From: Novosphingobium sp. 28-62-57
GTDB lineage: Bacteria; Pseudomonadota; Alphaproteobacteria; Sphingomonadales; Sphingomonadaceae
Length of the DNA stretch: 64,000 bases
NCBI GenBank assembly: GCA_002256985.1
Contig: NCGO01000001.1
Span: forward strand, 682,001-746,000
Reading direction: 5' to 3'
Shown here: in pieces, positions 18,033 to 27,702 of the stretch
Numbering within the stretch: position 1 is the stretch's first letter
Layout of the letters: every line of letters starts with the position of its first letter
Notes under the pieces: generated by a model
Database searches by the model: none
Told to the model about the DNA's origin: nothing
The model's input: the letters and a program-made list of their open reading frames with translations, nothing else
Program-made: the position numbers and the translations under genes

Positions 18033-18989
18033 TCAGGCACCAATCTTGAGAAAACGCTCTGCCCGCAAGTTGCGCAGTTCATCCGCCGACTTGCCCGAAA
18101 GCGCCGCCAGTTCTTCGGCTATCGCCTTGCCGAGCGACGCACAGGCGGTGGCAGGATCGCGGTGTGCGCCGCCAACCGGTTCACGCACGATACGGTCAAT
18201 CACGCCCAAGGTCAGCAGGTCCTGCGCAGTCACCTTCATCGCTTCAGCAGCATCGGCGGCCTTCTCGGCGGTGCGCCACAGAATCGAGGCGCAGCCTTCG
18301 GGCGAGATGACCGAATAGATTGCATGTTCGAACATCAGCACACGCTCTGCACTGGCAAGCGCAACTGCTCCGCCCGATCCGCCCTCGCCCACAATCGTGG
18401 CGACCATCGGCACGCCAAGCGCAAGACAAGCCTCGGTAGACCGGGCGATGGCTTCGGCCTGCCCGCGCTCTTCGGCTTCAACGCCGGGAAATGCGCCCGA
18501 CGTATCGACCAGCGTGACGACCGGAAGGCCAAAGCGACTCGCCATTTCCATCAGGCGGATGGCCTTGCGATAGCCTTCGGGTTTGCCCATGCCGAAGTTG
18601 TGGCGGATGCGGCTTTGCGTGTCGTTGCCCTTCTCATGCCCGATGAGCATGACGCGCCCGCCACCGAATTGCGGCGCAAGACGGGCAAAACCGCCGACGA
18701 TGGCCTGATCTTCACCAAACCGGCGATCCCCGCCAAGTGGCAGGAAATCGGTGAAAATCTGTTCGACGTAGTCTTTGAAATGGGGGCGCGCAGGGTGCCT
18801 TGCCACTTGCGTCTTCTGCCACGGCGTCAGCGCCTTGTAGGTGCTGGCCAGCAGTTCGGCAGACTTGCCTTCCAGACGGCGTATTTCAGACGAAATGTCG
18901 ATATCGCCGCCGCGCGCGGTTTCGCGCAGTTCGGCAATGCGGGCTTCGAGCGCGGCGACCGGTTTTTCGAACTCGAGATAGGAAATCAT
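18033..18989 (-). CDS. accA: Acetyl-CoA carboxylase carboxyltransferase subunit alpha
   Basis: Transfers carboxyl from biotin to acetyl-CoA to make malonyl-CoA, with AccD. The 318-residue protein begins [18 protein letters not shown], the usual AccA coiled N-terminus, and continues with [68 protein letters not shown] and [11 protein letters not shown], all crotonase-fold blocks of AccA. The ATG at 18989 has GGAAGG upstream; the longer upstream frame is not part of the protein. It follows xerD by 32 nt on the same strand and probably shares its transcript. Confidence 0.97.
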   Translation of the reverse strand: MISYLEFEKPVAALEARIAELRETARGGDIDISSEIRRLEGKSAELLASTYKALTPWQKTQVARHPARPHFKDYVEQIFTDFLPLGGDRRFGEDQAIVGGFARLAPQFGGGRVMLIGHEKGNDTQSRIRHNFGMGKPEGYRKAIRLMEMASRFGLPVVTLVDTSGAFPGVEAEERGQAEAIARSTEACLALGVPMVATIVGEGGSGGAVALASAERVLMFEHAIYSVISPEGCASILWRTAEKAADAAEAMKVTAQDLLTLGVIDRIVREPVGGAHRDPATACASLGKAIAEELAALSGKSADELRNLRAERFLKIGA

Positions 18990-19021
18990 GGGCCTTCCGC
19001 TAGGCGCGAGCGGCGATTTGG

Positions 19022-19945
19022 TCAACCTTGGGCAAGTGGATGGCGCTGGTTGACCAGAGTGACAAGACGCGCGGCATCGACATGCGTGTAGATTTGTGTG
19101 GTGGCGATATCCGCGTGGCCCAGCAGCGTCTGCAACACGCGCAAGTCCGCCCCGCCTTCCAGCAGATGCGTGGCAAAAGCATGGCGCAGGACATGCGGGC
19201 TGACTTTTTCGGGATCGAGCCCGGCCCGCAGTGCCAGATCGCGCAACAACTGAAACAGACGCACCCGCGACAGGAAGCCGCCGCGTGGCGAGGGAAAGAC
19301 ATAGCGACTGGCCTTTGCGCCGGTTTTGTCCACGGCTTTTCCGGTGCTCTCCCTGACTCGCAGCCAATCGGCCAGCGCCTTGGTCGCCCGGGCCGAGACG
19401 GGGACCATGCGCTGCACCGTGCCTTTGCCGACAATGGTCAGGAACGGCGCGTCACGGGGCACGGATGATAGCGGCAAAGACACCAACTCGGTTGCGCGCA
19501 GGCCCGAGCCATAGAGCAATTCCAGCAGCGCCAGCATGCGCACGGCCTCCGGCGCGCCAAGGCCTGCTGCGGCTTCGGCTTCGGCTGTGCGAAACAGCGC
19601 GGCGACTTCATCATGAGACAGCAGCCGGGGCAGAGGGCGGCGGATGGTGGGCCTAGGCAGCGCAGGCGACGGATCATCCTCGCGCAGCGCCTCATCCACC
19701 AGAAAGCCGTAGAACTGCCGCAGCGCCGACGATTTGCGCGCCAGCGATGCAGGCGCAAGATCAGCCCAGCTTGCGCCGAGCTTTGCGATATCCTCACGCG
19801 ATGCGCTGGCCAGAGGACCGATGACTTTGGCGGCTCCGGCAAGATCGCGGCGATAGGCCGATAGCGTGTTGACAGCAGCCCCGCGCTGCGCCGCCAGCAT
19901 TGCCAGAAAGCTCTCAACCGCAGGTTCGGCGCTGGCCTTTACCAA
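19022..19945 (-). CDS. xerD: Tyrosine recombinase XerD
   Basis: Site-specific recombinase that resolves chromosome dimers at dif with XerC. The 307-residue protein has a SAM-like N-terminal domain (1-105) and a complete catalytic set: R150 (GLRATEL), K174 (GKGTVQR), H251 and R254 ([12 protein letters not shown]), H277 (LGHADIATT) and nucleophile Y286 (IYTH). The start is probably the TTG ending at 19945, because a stop lies two codons upstream. That stop is the end of the preceding gene in the same reading frame, so the two frames are separated only by TGA-CCT. It is upstream of accA. Confidence 0.93.
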   Translation of the reverse strand: MVKASAEPAVESFLAMLAAQRGAAVNTLSAYRRDLAGAAKVIGPLASASREDIAKLGASWADLAPASLARKSSALRQFYGFLVDEALREDDPSPALPRPTIRRPLPRLLSHDEVAALFRTAEAEAAAGLGAPEAVRMLALLELLYGSGLRATELVSLPLSSVPRDAPFLTIVGKGTVQRMVPVSARATKALADWLRVRESTGKAVDKTGAKASRYVFPSPRGGFLSRVRLFQLLRDLALRAGLDPEKVSPHVLRHAFATHLLEGGADLRVLQTLLGHADIATTQIYTHVDAARLVTLVNQRHPLAQG

Positions 19946-19948
19946 AGG

Positions 19949-21889
19949 TCAGACCCGCGAAACGGCTTCGGCGGCGATCATCCGGGCTTCACCGTCCAGC
20001 CCAACACGGTGGAGCGCCGAGACGATGTGATAGAGATGCAGCGGCGTCATCCGGTCCCACCGGTCACCCTGCATCCCGAAAGCCGCCAGCAGCGCCACGA
20101 GCGCTGTGTTGTTTGACGCCGCCGCACTTTCAATGGCCCGAGTCCAGCGAGTCTGCCGGGCAACATCGGCATTGACCTTGCCTGCAAAATCGCGCGCGGC
20201 AGCAGGATCAACCCGCTCCAGCCCCATCAGCCCGGCAAGCAGAAACTGAGAGCGCAACGAGTCTTCGGAATCATCCTCATTGGCAAAGGCCGTCAGGCCC
20301 TCGGCACCGATTACTGTGGCGCGTCCGGGGTTGGCCAGCACGAGCAGGCCCCAAGCCTCGCTGCCGACCGGGCAGAACGGTGCCCACTTCAATGCATTGC
20401 GATCCAGCCCTGCTGTCAGCATCGATGCAATCAACGGGGCGGTGCTGGTCGAGAGGCCTTCGGCAGGGATCACTCTGGCCGCAGCCCGCGAGGTGAGCAC
20501 CAGGCCGGAAAACGCCCGCTCCGGATCGCTGCCATCGCCCCACAACGATCGGATCGCATCAAGGCGCTCGTCCTGCGCCTGGCCAACATAGGCCGTGCGC
20601 AGCGTTTCGGCACGGCGCGCCCATTCATCGGGTGCAGCGTCTCCTGCATCGCGTTCGCCATAGAGTTGGCTGTAGAGATCGACCATCGCAGCGCCTGACA
20701 GGACACCGCGCGCTGCGGCAGCGTCGGCCGCGGCGGCGCGGGCCTTGACCGGCAGCATCGGCGCGCGGGAGGCCAGCAAGGCATAAGCGGCACCAGCCTT
20801 GCTGCGAAGCTCGGCAGGAGGCTCGATCCCGGTGGCGAAGGACAGGCCGATGCTCCACGGGGTAAGCGCATCGACGCCATCCCATTCCACTTTCACCGCG
20901 CGGCGGGTGTTGCTGGCGGCACCGGCAAATTTCTGGGCCAGCAGGATATCGATCTTGTTACCGTCGGCCCGGCGCAGGGCGCGGTCAAGCTGGGCCATCC
21001 CGTTTGACCCTTCGCTGGCAAAGGATGAACAGATGGCGCGGACCAGATCCCATTGCGCCCCTGCACGCCGCGATGCGGTGAGCGCGGTAATCGGGCACAG
21101 CCCCACCGGATCGGCAGTTGCCACAAAGCTGGCAAACGCTGCGTCTTCGAGCGCGGGGGTGAAATCGCCGCTGTCGACCGATTGCACCATCGCCCTTGCC
21201 GCCTCGGCCTCACCCATGCGCAGCAGCAATTGCGCGCGCATCGCGGCCCAATCCGCACCGTTCATGCCCACTGGCGTTGCCAGCCTGCTGGCCAGCACAC
21301 GCCGGGCCAGAATATGCCCCCAGCGCGACACAAACCGCCCGCGCATCTTGCCGACCACGCCTTCGACGTAAGCACCGTTGAGGTAATAGGTGGAGAGTAC
21401 CGGAAAGCCGCCATCGCTTTCATCGACAACGCCGACACGTGCAAGGCTGCGTTGGCCTGCGGCTGGAATGTCGGATTTGGGCGTGGCCGATTCGATAAGC
21501 TTTGCCAGCAGTTCAGGATCGATCGAATTGAGCAGCGCTTCATCGCTGATCCCTCCGCTTGGCATTGCGGCGGTCGCCTCAGGCACCGACTGGATAACCG
21601 GGACCGCGGTGACGCCCGCTACCGGGGCTGCTGCGCTCGGCGCGCCAGCGGGCGACGAAGCGGCGGGACGCGGTGTGGCTGCAGGGTTGCGCGCTGGCGC
21701 TGGCGCGGCGGTGCGCTGCGGTGCGGGTTTGGGCGGCGGATTATCAAAGCCCGGCGGCAGCAGCGATTCCTGCGCCAGCAATGCTTCGGAAACGGCAAGG
21801 CCGGACAGGGCAACGCATGCGATGGCCAGCCCGGATGCGGCCAGCCATGTGCGCTTGGCACGAATGCGGACAGCGCGCCTTTGCATCAT
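19949..21889 (-). CDS. Large exported protein of unknown function
   Basis: I do not recognise this 646-residue protein. It has a basic N-terminus and a hydrophobic segment (about residues 14-39, signal peptide or anchor), then a long Pro/Ala linker to about residue 110, then a mainly alpha-helical, Ala/Leu-rich domain without catalytic motifs. Blocks such as ADWAAMRAQLLLRMGEAEAARAM suggest helical-repeat (TPR-like) architecture. It is co-translated with the 45-residue membrane protein upstream (ATGA overlap) and precedes xerD in the same frame. Its position opposite aroK-aroB and ahead of xerD-accA suggests a core chromosomal gene. A periplasmic scaffold role is only a guess. Confidence 0.75.
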   Translation of the reverse strand: MMQRRAVRIRAKRTWLAASGLAIACVALSGLAVSEALLAQESLLPPGFDNPPPKPAPQRTAAPAPARNPAATPRPAASSPAGAPSAAAPVAGVTAVPVIQSVPEATAAMPSGGISDEALLNSIDPELLAKLIESATPKSDIPAAGQRSLARVGVVDESDGGFPVLSTYYLNGAYVEGVVGKMRGRFVSRWGHILARRVLASRLATPVGMNGADWAAMRAQLLLRMGEAEAARAMVQSVDSGDFTPALEDAAFASFVATADPVGLCPITALTASRRAGAQWDLVRAICSSFASEGSNGMAQLDRALRRADGNKIDILLAQKFAGAASNTRRAVKVEWDGVDALTPWSIGLSFATGIEPPAELRSKAGAAYALLASRAPMLPVKARAAAADAAAARGVLSGAAMVDLYSQLYGERDAGDAAPDEWARRAETLRTAYVGQAQDERLDAIRSLWGDGSDPERAFSGLVLTSRAAARVIPAEGLSTSTAPLIASMLTAGLDRNALKWAPFCPVGSEAWGLLVLANPGRATVIGAEGLTAFANEDDSEDSLRSQFLLAGLMGLERVDPAAARDFAGKVNADVARQTRWTRAIESAAASNNTALVALLAAFGMQGDRWDRMTPLHLYHIVSALHRVGLDGEARMIAAEAVSRV

Positions 21890-22023
21890 TGCTTCATCCC
21901 CGCAGAAGCGCCCGGCTGCAGCGGTTGTTCAATCCAATGCATCGGCTGCGCACCACCCCTGATCCATGCGACTGTCAAAAATGCGGCCAGCAATACAAGG
22001 CCAACCACAGCAAGCTTCTTCAT
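21886..22023 (-). CDS. 45-residue single-pass membrane protein
   Basis: A small gene read directly from the reverse strand: ATG at 22023, 45 codons, TGA at 21886-21888. The product starts MKKLAVVGLVLLAAFLTVAW (one hydrophobic helix) and has a 25-residue tail with IRGGAQPMHWIEQPLQPG. The stop overlaps the ATG of the 646-residue protein in an ATGA arrangement, which strongly supports translation and coupling. No strong ribosome-binding site is visible (GGAT about 12 nt upstream). Its partner is probably the large exported protein that follows; the function is unknown. Confidence 0.7.
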   Translation of the reverse strand: MKKLAVVGLVLLAAFLTVAWIRGGAQPMHWIEQPLQPGASAGMKQ

Positions 22024-22121
22024 TCACGCGCATCCGGTTTGCGACCGGACTGGGCCCGGCCATTGCGACACATCAGGCGATACTTGCCAGCGGCACTAGC
22101 GCAAGTATAGGCAGCGCGGCA

Positions 22122-22703
22122 ATGGAACATGATGCAGATCACCTCAGCTTGACGGAAATCGGCCGCATCGCGCGCCGGATTGACCGGCCGCTGGTGCTGG
22201 TTGGCATGATGGGCGTGGGCAAGACGACCGTAGGCCGCAAGCTTGCCAGCATGCTGCACTTGCCTTTCGTGGATGCCGACGAAGAGATTGAGCGCGCCGC
22301 CCATATGCCGATATCGGAGATATTCGCGACCTATGGCGAGCCCTATTTCCGCGATGGCGAACGGCGCGTGATCGCGCGGCTGGTCGGTAGCGGCAAGCAT
22401 ACCGATCGCAAGGTCCTGTCGACCGGCGGTGGCGCCTTTTGTGACGCGCGGACAAGAGCGCTCGTGCTGGAGATGGGCATTGCCGTGTGGCTCGACAGTG
22501 ATGTCGACACGTTGCTTGAACGGGTGGGGCGCAAGAGCAACCGCCCCCTGCTGCAGACGGGCGACCCCCGGCAAACCCTCGCGCGTCTTAAGGAAGAGCG
22601 TGAGCCGTTTTATGCGCAAGCGCCAATCCATGTGATGAGCGGGGTGCAGCCGCATCATGTCACCGCCACCAAGATACTGAAAGCAATCGACCAATGGCTG
22701 TAA
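22122..22703 (+). CDS. aroK: Shikimate kinase
   Basis: ATP-dependent phosphorylation of shikimate, fifth step of the chorismate pathway. The 193-residue protein has the P-loop GMMGVGKTT (about residues 28-36), the shikimate-binding DADEEIE, FRDGERRVI (Arg for substrate), STGGGAF, and the lid segment RPLLQTGDP. The ATG at 22122 precedes a family-typical N-terminus; the frame is open much further upstream but that part is unlike the family. It overlaps aroB by 10 nt and is divergent from the 45-residue protein gene. Confidence 0.95.
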   Translation: MEHDADHLSLTEIGRIARRIDRPLVLVGMMGVGKTTVGRKLASMLHLPFVDADEEIERAAHMPISEIFATYGEPYFRDGERRVIARLVGSGKHTDRKVLSTGGGAFCDARTRALVLEMGIAVWLDSDVDTLLERVGRKSNRPLLQTGDPRQTLARLKEEREPFYAQAPIHVMSGVQPHHVTATKILKAIDQWL

Positions 22704-23800
22704 TTCCCGTCGCGATTGCCGGTGCGCCTTATGAAGTGCGGATCGAGGCAGGCCTTCTTTCGCGGGCGGGCGAACATTGCCGCCCCTTCATTCGCAAGAA
22801 CCGCGTGGCCGTGGTGACCGATGAACACGTGGCCAAGGCATGGCGCGACACGGTGTCTGCATCCTTCTCCGCAGTTGGCCTTGCCAGCGAATGGCTGGTG
22901 CTGCCTGCGGGCGAGAGCACCAAGAGCTGGGAGCAGTTGGCGCGCGTGGTCGATTGGCTGCTGGCGCAGGAAGTGGAGCGCAAGGACAATATCGTGGCGC
23001 TGGGCGGCGGGGTGATCGGTGATCTGACCGGCTTTGCCGCCTCGATGGTCAAGCGCGGTTGCGGCTTTATCCAGATCCCCACGACGCTGCTGGCGCAGGT
23101 CGATTCGAGCGTTGGCGGCAAGACCGCGATCAACACGCCGGCGGGCAAGAATCTGGTGGGCGCATTCCATCAGCCCTCGCTGGTGCTGGCCGATCCACTG
23201 GCGCTGGATACCCTGCCTTTGCGCGATACGCGGGCGGGCTATGCCGAAGTGATCAAGTATGGCCTGATCGATAATGCGCCGTTCTTCGCATGGTGCGAGG
23301 CCAATGGGGCAAAGCTGCTGGCGGGCGATGCGTCGCCGCGCGAAACCGCGATTGCCACCAGCGTTGCCGCCAAGGCGCGGATCGTGGCCGCAGACGAAAA
23401 AGAGACCGCAGGCGTGCGCGCGCTGCTCAATCTTGGGCACACATTTGGCCATGCGCTGGAGGCGGAGACAGGGTTTTCGGACCGGTTGCTGCATGGTGAA
23501 GGCGTGGCGCTCGGCATGGTGCTGGCCGCGCGGTTTTCGGCGCGGCAGGGCCTGATGGCGGGGCAGGATGCCGAGCGGGTTGCCGCGCACGTGGGCTGCA
23601 TCGGCCTGCCCGCATCGCTAAAGCAGCTTGGGCTTGATTGCGATGGGCAGCGGCTGACCGAACACATGTTGCACGACAAGAAGATGGATGCAGGCACCCT
23701 GCCCTTCCTGCTGATGCGCGGGATTGGGCAGACGTTTCTGGCCAAAGATGTCGATCTGGCCGATGTTGCGGCGTTTCTCGACGAAGAACTGGCGCGCTGA
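22694..23800 (+). CDS. aroB: 3-dehydroquinate synthase
   Basis: Converts DAHP to 3-dehydroquinate, second step of the shikimate pathway, with NAD and a divalent metal. The 368-residue protein shows the NAD site ALGGGVIGDLTGFAA, the block IPTTLLAQVDSSVGGKTAIN, the metal ligand Glu in YAEVIKYG, and the two His ligands in NLGHTFGHALE and LLHGEGVALGM. Its start lies inside aroK (10-nt overlap), so the two are translationally coupled. It ends ahead of a long palindrome shared with the convergent crotonase. Confidence 0.97.
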   Translation: MAVIPVAIAGAPYEVRIEAGLLSRAGEHCRPFIRKNRVAVVTDEHVAKAWRDTVSASFSAVGLASEWLVLPAGESTKSWEQLARVVDWLLAQEVERKDNIVALGGGVIGDLTGFAASMVKRGCGFIQIPTTLLAQVDSSVGGKTAINTPAGKNLVGAFHQPSLVLADPLALDTLPLRDTRAGYAEVIKYGLIDNAPFFAWCEANGAKLLAGDASPRETAIATSVAAKARIVAADEKETAGVRALLNLGHTFGHALEAETGFSDRLLHGEGVALGMVLAARFSARQGLMAGQDAERVAAHVGCIGLPASLKQLGLDCDGQRLTEHMLHDKKMDAGTLPFLLMRGIGQTFLAKDVDLADVAAFLDEELAR

Positions 23801-23864
23801 GGCGAGCCGGGGCCAAAGCTGCCCCGATCCTTAGAACGTGACGACGTTGGCGTCGTACAGTTGT

Positions 23865-23928
23865 CCGTTCGTGTCGAGCGAAGTCGAGACACTGTAAGTG
23901 GTGTCTCGACTTCGCTCGACACGAACGG
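23865..23928. repeat. Perfect 28-bp inverted repeat between convergent genes
   Basis: The arms 23865-23892 and 23901-23928 are exact reverse complements around an 8-nt loop, and contain the motif GTGTCGAGCGAAGTCGAGAC. The motif is of a kind I know as frequent between genes in sphingomonads. Here it lies after aroB and the convergent crotonase, where it can also end transcription. Confidence 0.85.
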
Positions 23929-23975
23929 GACCTGATACGAACTGATGCAAAGCCATCACGCTCTAGGACCTGCGT

Positions 23976-24758
23976 TTACCTCCCTGTGAAGGCGGGCTTG
24001 CGCTTTTCCAGAAACGCTTTGCCGCCTTCGGCCGCATCGTCGCTGTCGCCAGCTTTCCACTGGCCTTCAGCCTCGGTCAAAAGCGCGCTGGCGTAATCGG
24101 CTTCAAGCGCCTTGGCGAGGTTCTGGCGCATTGTGCCAAGCGCAACGGTGGGGCCTGCGGCAAGCCGTGTGGCCAAGGCCATCGCCTCGTCCTGCAGGGC
24201 GGCATCGTCCACCGCCTTGTAGATCAGGCCCCAGTTTTCGGCCTGCTCTGCACCGATCTTTTCGCCCAGCATCATCATCTGCGTGGCGCGCGCCTTGCCG
24301 ACGAGCCGCGCCAGCATCCATGACGCCCCGCCATCGGGCACGAGGCCGATGTTGACGAAGGCCTGCAGGAAATAGGCGCTGCGCCCGGCGATCACGAAGT
24401 CTGCCGCCAGTGCAATGGAGCATCCGACGCCTGCAGCTGGACCGTTGACGGCACTCACCACCGGCACAGCCACGCGCGAAAGCGTCAGCATCAGCGGGTT
24501 GTAGGCTTGCGTCAGCGCGGTGTAGGCCCCGCGCCCTCCGGCAATCGAGCGATCACCGCGCGCAGCCAGATCGGCCCCGGAACAGAATGCGCGGCCCTCG
24601 CCCGTGATCAGAACGGCGCGAGCGCCGCCAAGATCGTTAAGCGCGGTGGCCAGTTCAAGCGCCATATCCGGCGGGCAGGCATTCAGCCGCTCCGGCCTAT
24701 TGAGCACAAGCTTGAGAACATCGCCTGCGCGTTCAACACGAATGGTTTCATAGTCCAT
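23976..24758 (-). CDS. Crotonase-family enoyl-CoA hydratase/isomerase, PaaG-like
   Basis: Acts on an acyl-CoA, probably as hydratase or isomerase in fatty-acid or phenylacetate-type breakdown. The 260-residue protein has the crotonase oxyanion-hole segments (ITGEGRAFCSGADLA and NGPAAGVGCSIALAADFVIA) and GLVPDGGASW, where Asp stands where classic hydratases have the second Glu, as in PaaG isomerases. The substrate cannot be told from sequence. The start is the ATG at 24758 with GAGAGGG upstream; the longer frame begins in the promoter region. An operator-like palindrome lies 83-105 nt upstream. No other beta-oxidation or paa gene is adjacent. Confidence 0.85.
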   Translation of the reverse strand: MDYETIRVERAGDVLKLVLNRPERLNACPPDMALELATALNDLGGARAVLITGEGRAFCSGADLAARGDRSIAGGRGAYTALTQAYNPLMLTLSRVAVPVVSAVNGPAAGVGCSIALAADFVIAGRSAYFLQAFVNIGLVPDGGASWMLARLVGKARATQMMMLGEKIGAEQAENWGLIYKAVDDAALQDEAMALATRLAAGPTVALGTMRQNLAKALEADYASALLTEAEGQWKAGDSDDAAEGGKAFLEKRKPAFTGR

Positions 24759-24840
24759 CTGGGCACCCTCTCTTTTGGCCAGCTGCGCCATGCGCTTGGA
24801 GGATGCCTTACCGGCTTGGACGCACGAATCCACCAGAATT

Positions 24841-24863
24841 TTAACTAGTCAGTTAACGTTAAC
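24841..24863. promoter_or_regulatory. Operator-like palindromes upstream of the crotonase gene
   Basis: TTAACT-AGTC-AGTTAA (24841-24856) is a perfect 6+4+6 palindrome and overlaps GTTAACGTTAAC (24852-24863). The site lies in the gap between the crotonase start and the glk stop and is strikingly AT-rich for this genome, as expected for a TetR- or MarR-type operator. Confidence 0.5.
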
Positions 24864-24871
24864 ACTCAGAA

Positions 24872-25840
24872 TCAGCCTGCGTAGGCTTGCGCAAAAGCTG
24901 CGGCTGCGCCGAACAGGCCGGGCTGTGGGTGCGTGATGAGCTTGACCGGGATCGCTGCCATCAGGCCTTCGAAGCGCCCCTTGGCCCTGAACCGATCGGC
25001 AAAGCCGGAGCGGGCGAGCGTATCCTTGATTCGGAGCCCAAGGCCGCCCGCCATGACCACGCCGGTCGCCCCATGCGCCAGCGCCAGATCGCCTGCGACG
25101 CTACCCAGCGACAGGCAGAACCGGTCAACCGCAGCCGCTGCAAGGCTATCTTCGCCCGAGGTGCCCAGCTCCCATAGTTCACGATCCGTGCGCTGCGTGA
25201 AGGGCCGGTGTTGCAGCAGTGCCAGCGCCTCGTAGATGTCGACGATGCCGGGGCCTGCAACCACCCGCTCCACCGAAACGCGGCGGTGCCGCTTGCGCAA
25301 GCCGGCAAGAATTGCGTCTTCGATGGAATCGAGCGGTGCATAATCGACATGCCCGCCTTCGGTTGGAACAACCCGGTAGCCCGCCGGATCGCGCCACAAT
25401 TGCGCCACGCCAAGCCCGGTGCCCGGCCCGATCACGCTGATGACCCCGGTTTCGGGCAGAGTCAGTTCAGGGCCAGACAGGTGCAGAAAATGATCCTCGT
25501 CCGCCTGTGCCACAGCATGGGCCACGGCGGCAAAATCATTGACGACAACGTGCTGTTCCGCGCCCAGTTTCTCGGGGATCAGCGCCGGGCGGATGATCCA
25601 CGGGTTGTTGGTGAACTTGATCACCTCTCCCCCGACCGGCCCTGCCACAGCAATGGCTGCAGCAGGCGGCAATGTGCCACCCTGCTGACGGCCAAATTCT
25701 TCCCAAGCGAGTTGGAACGACCCGTGCTCTGCCGTTTTCAGTGTGACCGCTTCGCCCAGCGAGACCACCCGCCCGCCCGAGACTTCGGCAATCGCAAAGC
25801 GCGCATGGGTGCCACCGATATCGACCGCAACTACTTGCAT
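24872..25840 (-). CDS. glk: Glucokinase (Glk family)
   Basis: Phosphorylates glucose to glucose-6-phosphate with ATP, feeding the Entner-Doudoroff operon it belongs to. The 322-residue protein has the N-terminal phosphate loop VDIGGTHARFA, the substrate segment NNPWIIRP, NDFAAVAHAV with the catalytic Asp, GPGTGLGVA, and PTEGGHVDYAP, all of the bacterial hexokinase-fold Glk group (not ROK). The ATG at 25840 has GGGAGG upstream; the frame is open further but not family-like. It is the last gene of zwf-pgl-edd-glk, 38 nt after edd. Confidence 0.95.
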   Translation of the reverse strand: MQVVAVDIGGTHARFAIAEVSGGRVVSLGEAVTLKTAEHGSFQLAWEEFGRQQGGTLPPAAAIAVAGPVGGEVIKFTNNPWIIRPALIPEKLGAEQHVVVNDFAAVAHAVAQADEDHFLHLSGPELTLPETGVISVIGPGTGLGVAQLWRDPAGYRVVPTEGGHVDYAPLDSIEDAILAGLRKRHRRVSVERVVAGPGIVDIYEALALLQHRPFTQRTDRELWELGTSGEDSLAAAAVDRFCLSLGSVAGDLALAHGATGVVMAGGLGLRIKDTLARSGFADRFRAKGRFEGLMAAIPVKLITHPQPGLFGAAAAFAQAYAG

Positions 25841-25878
25841 CCTGTCCCTCCCAATCGCGCCGTGTTCGGCTGCGTCAA

Positions 25879-27702
25879 TTACAGTCCGGCGGCGGCGAGC
25901 ATGGCCGAACCGCCGCGCTCTGCCGGATCGGAATAATGCCGCATCAGCGCGAAGAGTTCGCGCCCTACGCCAAGGCCTTCGGGCGGGGCAACTGCATCTT
26001 CGCGGGCGTTCCATTCGCCTGCATCAACCAGTGCCACCAGTTCGCCAGTCGTCGCGCAGACCCGAACAATATCGCCATCGCGCAGCTTGGCCAGCGCGCC
26101 ACCCATTTTGGCTTCGGGGGAAACATGAATAGCTGCCGGGACTTTGCCCGAAGCGCCCGACATGCGGCCATCGGTGACCAGCGCCACCTTGAAGCCGCGG
26201 TCCTGCAGCACGCCCAGCGGCGGGGTGAGCTTGTGGAGTTCGGGCATGCCATTGGCAGCAGGGCCCTGGAACCGCACGACGACGACCACATCGCGCTCTA
26301 GTTCGCCCGCCTTGAATGCGGCCAAGACAGCGTTCTGGTTGTCAAACACCCGGCACGGAGCCTCAATCGTCCAACGCGCGGGATCAACAGCGCTGACCTT
26401 GATCGTCCCGCGCCCAAGGTTGCCTTGGAGCAGGCGGAAGCCGCCTTCGGGCTGGAACGGGGCAGAAACGGGGCGCAACAGGGTATCGTCCGCTGACACT
26501 TCCGGCGCAGGCTCCCACGCCAAGGCATCGCCCTGCATCACCGGCTCCTGCGCGCCTTCTTCGAGCGATTTGCCATAGACCGTCATGATATCGGCATGGG
26601 CCAGCCCTGCGCCGATCAGTTCGCGGATCACATAAGGCATGCCGCCCGCTGCGGCAAAGCCGTTCACATCACCTGCCCCGTTGGGATAGACGCTGGCGAT
26701 CAGCGGCACCACGCGGCTCAATTCGTCCATATCGTCCCAGTCGATCTGGATACCGGCGGCGCGCGCAATGGCGGGAACGTGGATCACGTGGTTCGTCGAT
26801 CCGCCCGTGGCCAGAAGGCCCGCAATTGCATTGACGATGGCCTTTTCATCGACGCAGCGGCCCAGTGGGCGATAATCATCGCCCGCCCACCCGATCTGCG
26901 CGACGCGGTGCACGGCAGCGCGCGTCAGTTCCTGCCGCAGCTTTTGCCCGGGCTGCACGAAGCTGGAGCCGGGCATGTGCAGGCCCATCATCTCCATCAT
27001 CATCTGGTTGGAATTGGCCGTGCCATAGAACGTGCAGGTGCCCGGCGAATGGTAGCTGGCGCTTTCGCTTTCCAGCAGTTCCTCGCGCCCGACCTTGCCC
27101 TCGGCATAAAGCTGGCGGATGCGGACCTTTTCCTTGTTGGGAAGGCCGCTTGGCATCGGGCCTGCAGGCACGAGGATCGTTGGCAGATGGCCAAAGCGCA
27201 AGCTGCCGATCAGCAGGCCCGGCACGATCTTGTCACAAATGCCTAGCAGCAGCGCGCCTTCGAACATCGCGTGGCTGAGGCCGACGACGGTGGCCATGGC
27301 GATGTTGTCGCGGCTGAACAGCGACAGTTCCATCGAATCCTGCCCTTGCGTCACCCCATCGCACATGGCCGGAACGCCACCTGCGACTTGCGCCGTGGCG
27401 CCCACTTCGCGGGCGAAAATCTTGATCTGTTCGGGGTAGCGACCATAGGGCTGATGCGCCGAGAGCATGTCGTTATAGGCGGTGACGATGCCGATGTTCA
27501 TCGCCTTGCCGCTCTTGATCAGCGCCTTGTCATCGCCCGCTGCGGCAAAGCCGTGCGCGAGATTGCCGCAGGACAGCTGCGGCCGGTTGAGGCCCTGATC
27601 GCGCGACCGCTCAATCAGATCGAGATAGGCCGCGCGGGTGGTGCGCGAACGCTCGACAATGCGTTGCGTAACGCGCTCGACGGTGGGGTTCATCGGCATC
27701 AT
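25879..27702 (-). CDS. edd: 6-Phosphogluconate dehydratase
   Basis: Iron-sulfur enzyme that dehydrates 6-phosphogluconate to KDPG, the committed Entner-Doudoroff step. The 607 residues are full length. Conserved blocks include [46 protein letters not shown] and [17 protein letters not shown], with the Cys residues of the cluster, then [23 protein letters not shown] near the C-terminus. The start overlaps the pgl stop (ATGA). KDPG aldolase (eda) is not in the window and must lie elsewhere. Confidence 0.97.
   Translation of the reverse strand: MMPMNPTVERVTQRIVERSRTTRAAYLDLIERSRDQGLNRPQLSCGNLAHGFAAAGDDKALIKSGKAMNIGIVTAYNDMLSAHQPYGRYPEQIKIFAREVGATAQVAGGVPAMCDGVTQGQDSMELSLFSRDNIAMATVVGLSHAMFEGALLLGICDKIVPGLLIGSLRFGHLPTILVPAGPMPSGLPNKEKVRIRQLYAEGKVGREELLESESASYHSPGTCTFYGTANSNQMMMEMMGLHMPGSSFVQPGQKLRQELTRAAVHRVAQIGWAGDDYRPLGRCVDEKAIVNAIAGLLATGGSTNHVIHVPAIARAAGIQIDWDDMDELSRVVPLIASVYPNGAGDVNGFAAAGGMPYVIRELIGAGLAHADIMTVYGKSLEEGAQEPVMQGDALAWEPAPEVSADDTLLRPVSAPFQPEGGFRLLQGNLGRGTIKVSAVDPARWTIEAPCRVFDNQNAVLAAFKAGELERDVVVVVRFQGPAANGMPELHKLTPPLGVLQDRGFKVALVTDGRMSGASGKVPAAIHVSPEAKMGGALAKLRDGDIVRVCATTGELVALVDAGEWNAREDAVAPPEGLGVGRELFALMRHYSDPAERGGSAMLAAAGL

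Noticed and set aside
19022-19945. xerD as a mobile-element integrase next to an attachment site
   Set aside because: It matches housekeeping XerD in length and motifs, lies by accA, and no phage or island genes or tRNA border it.
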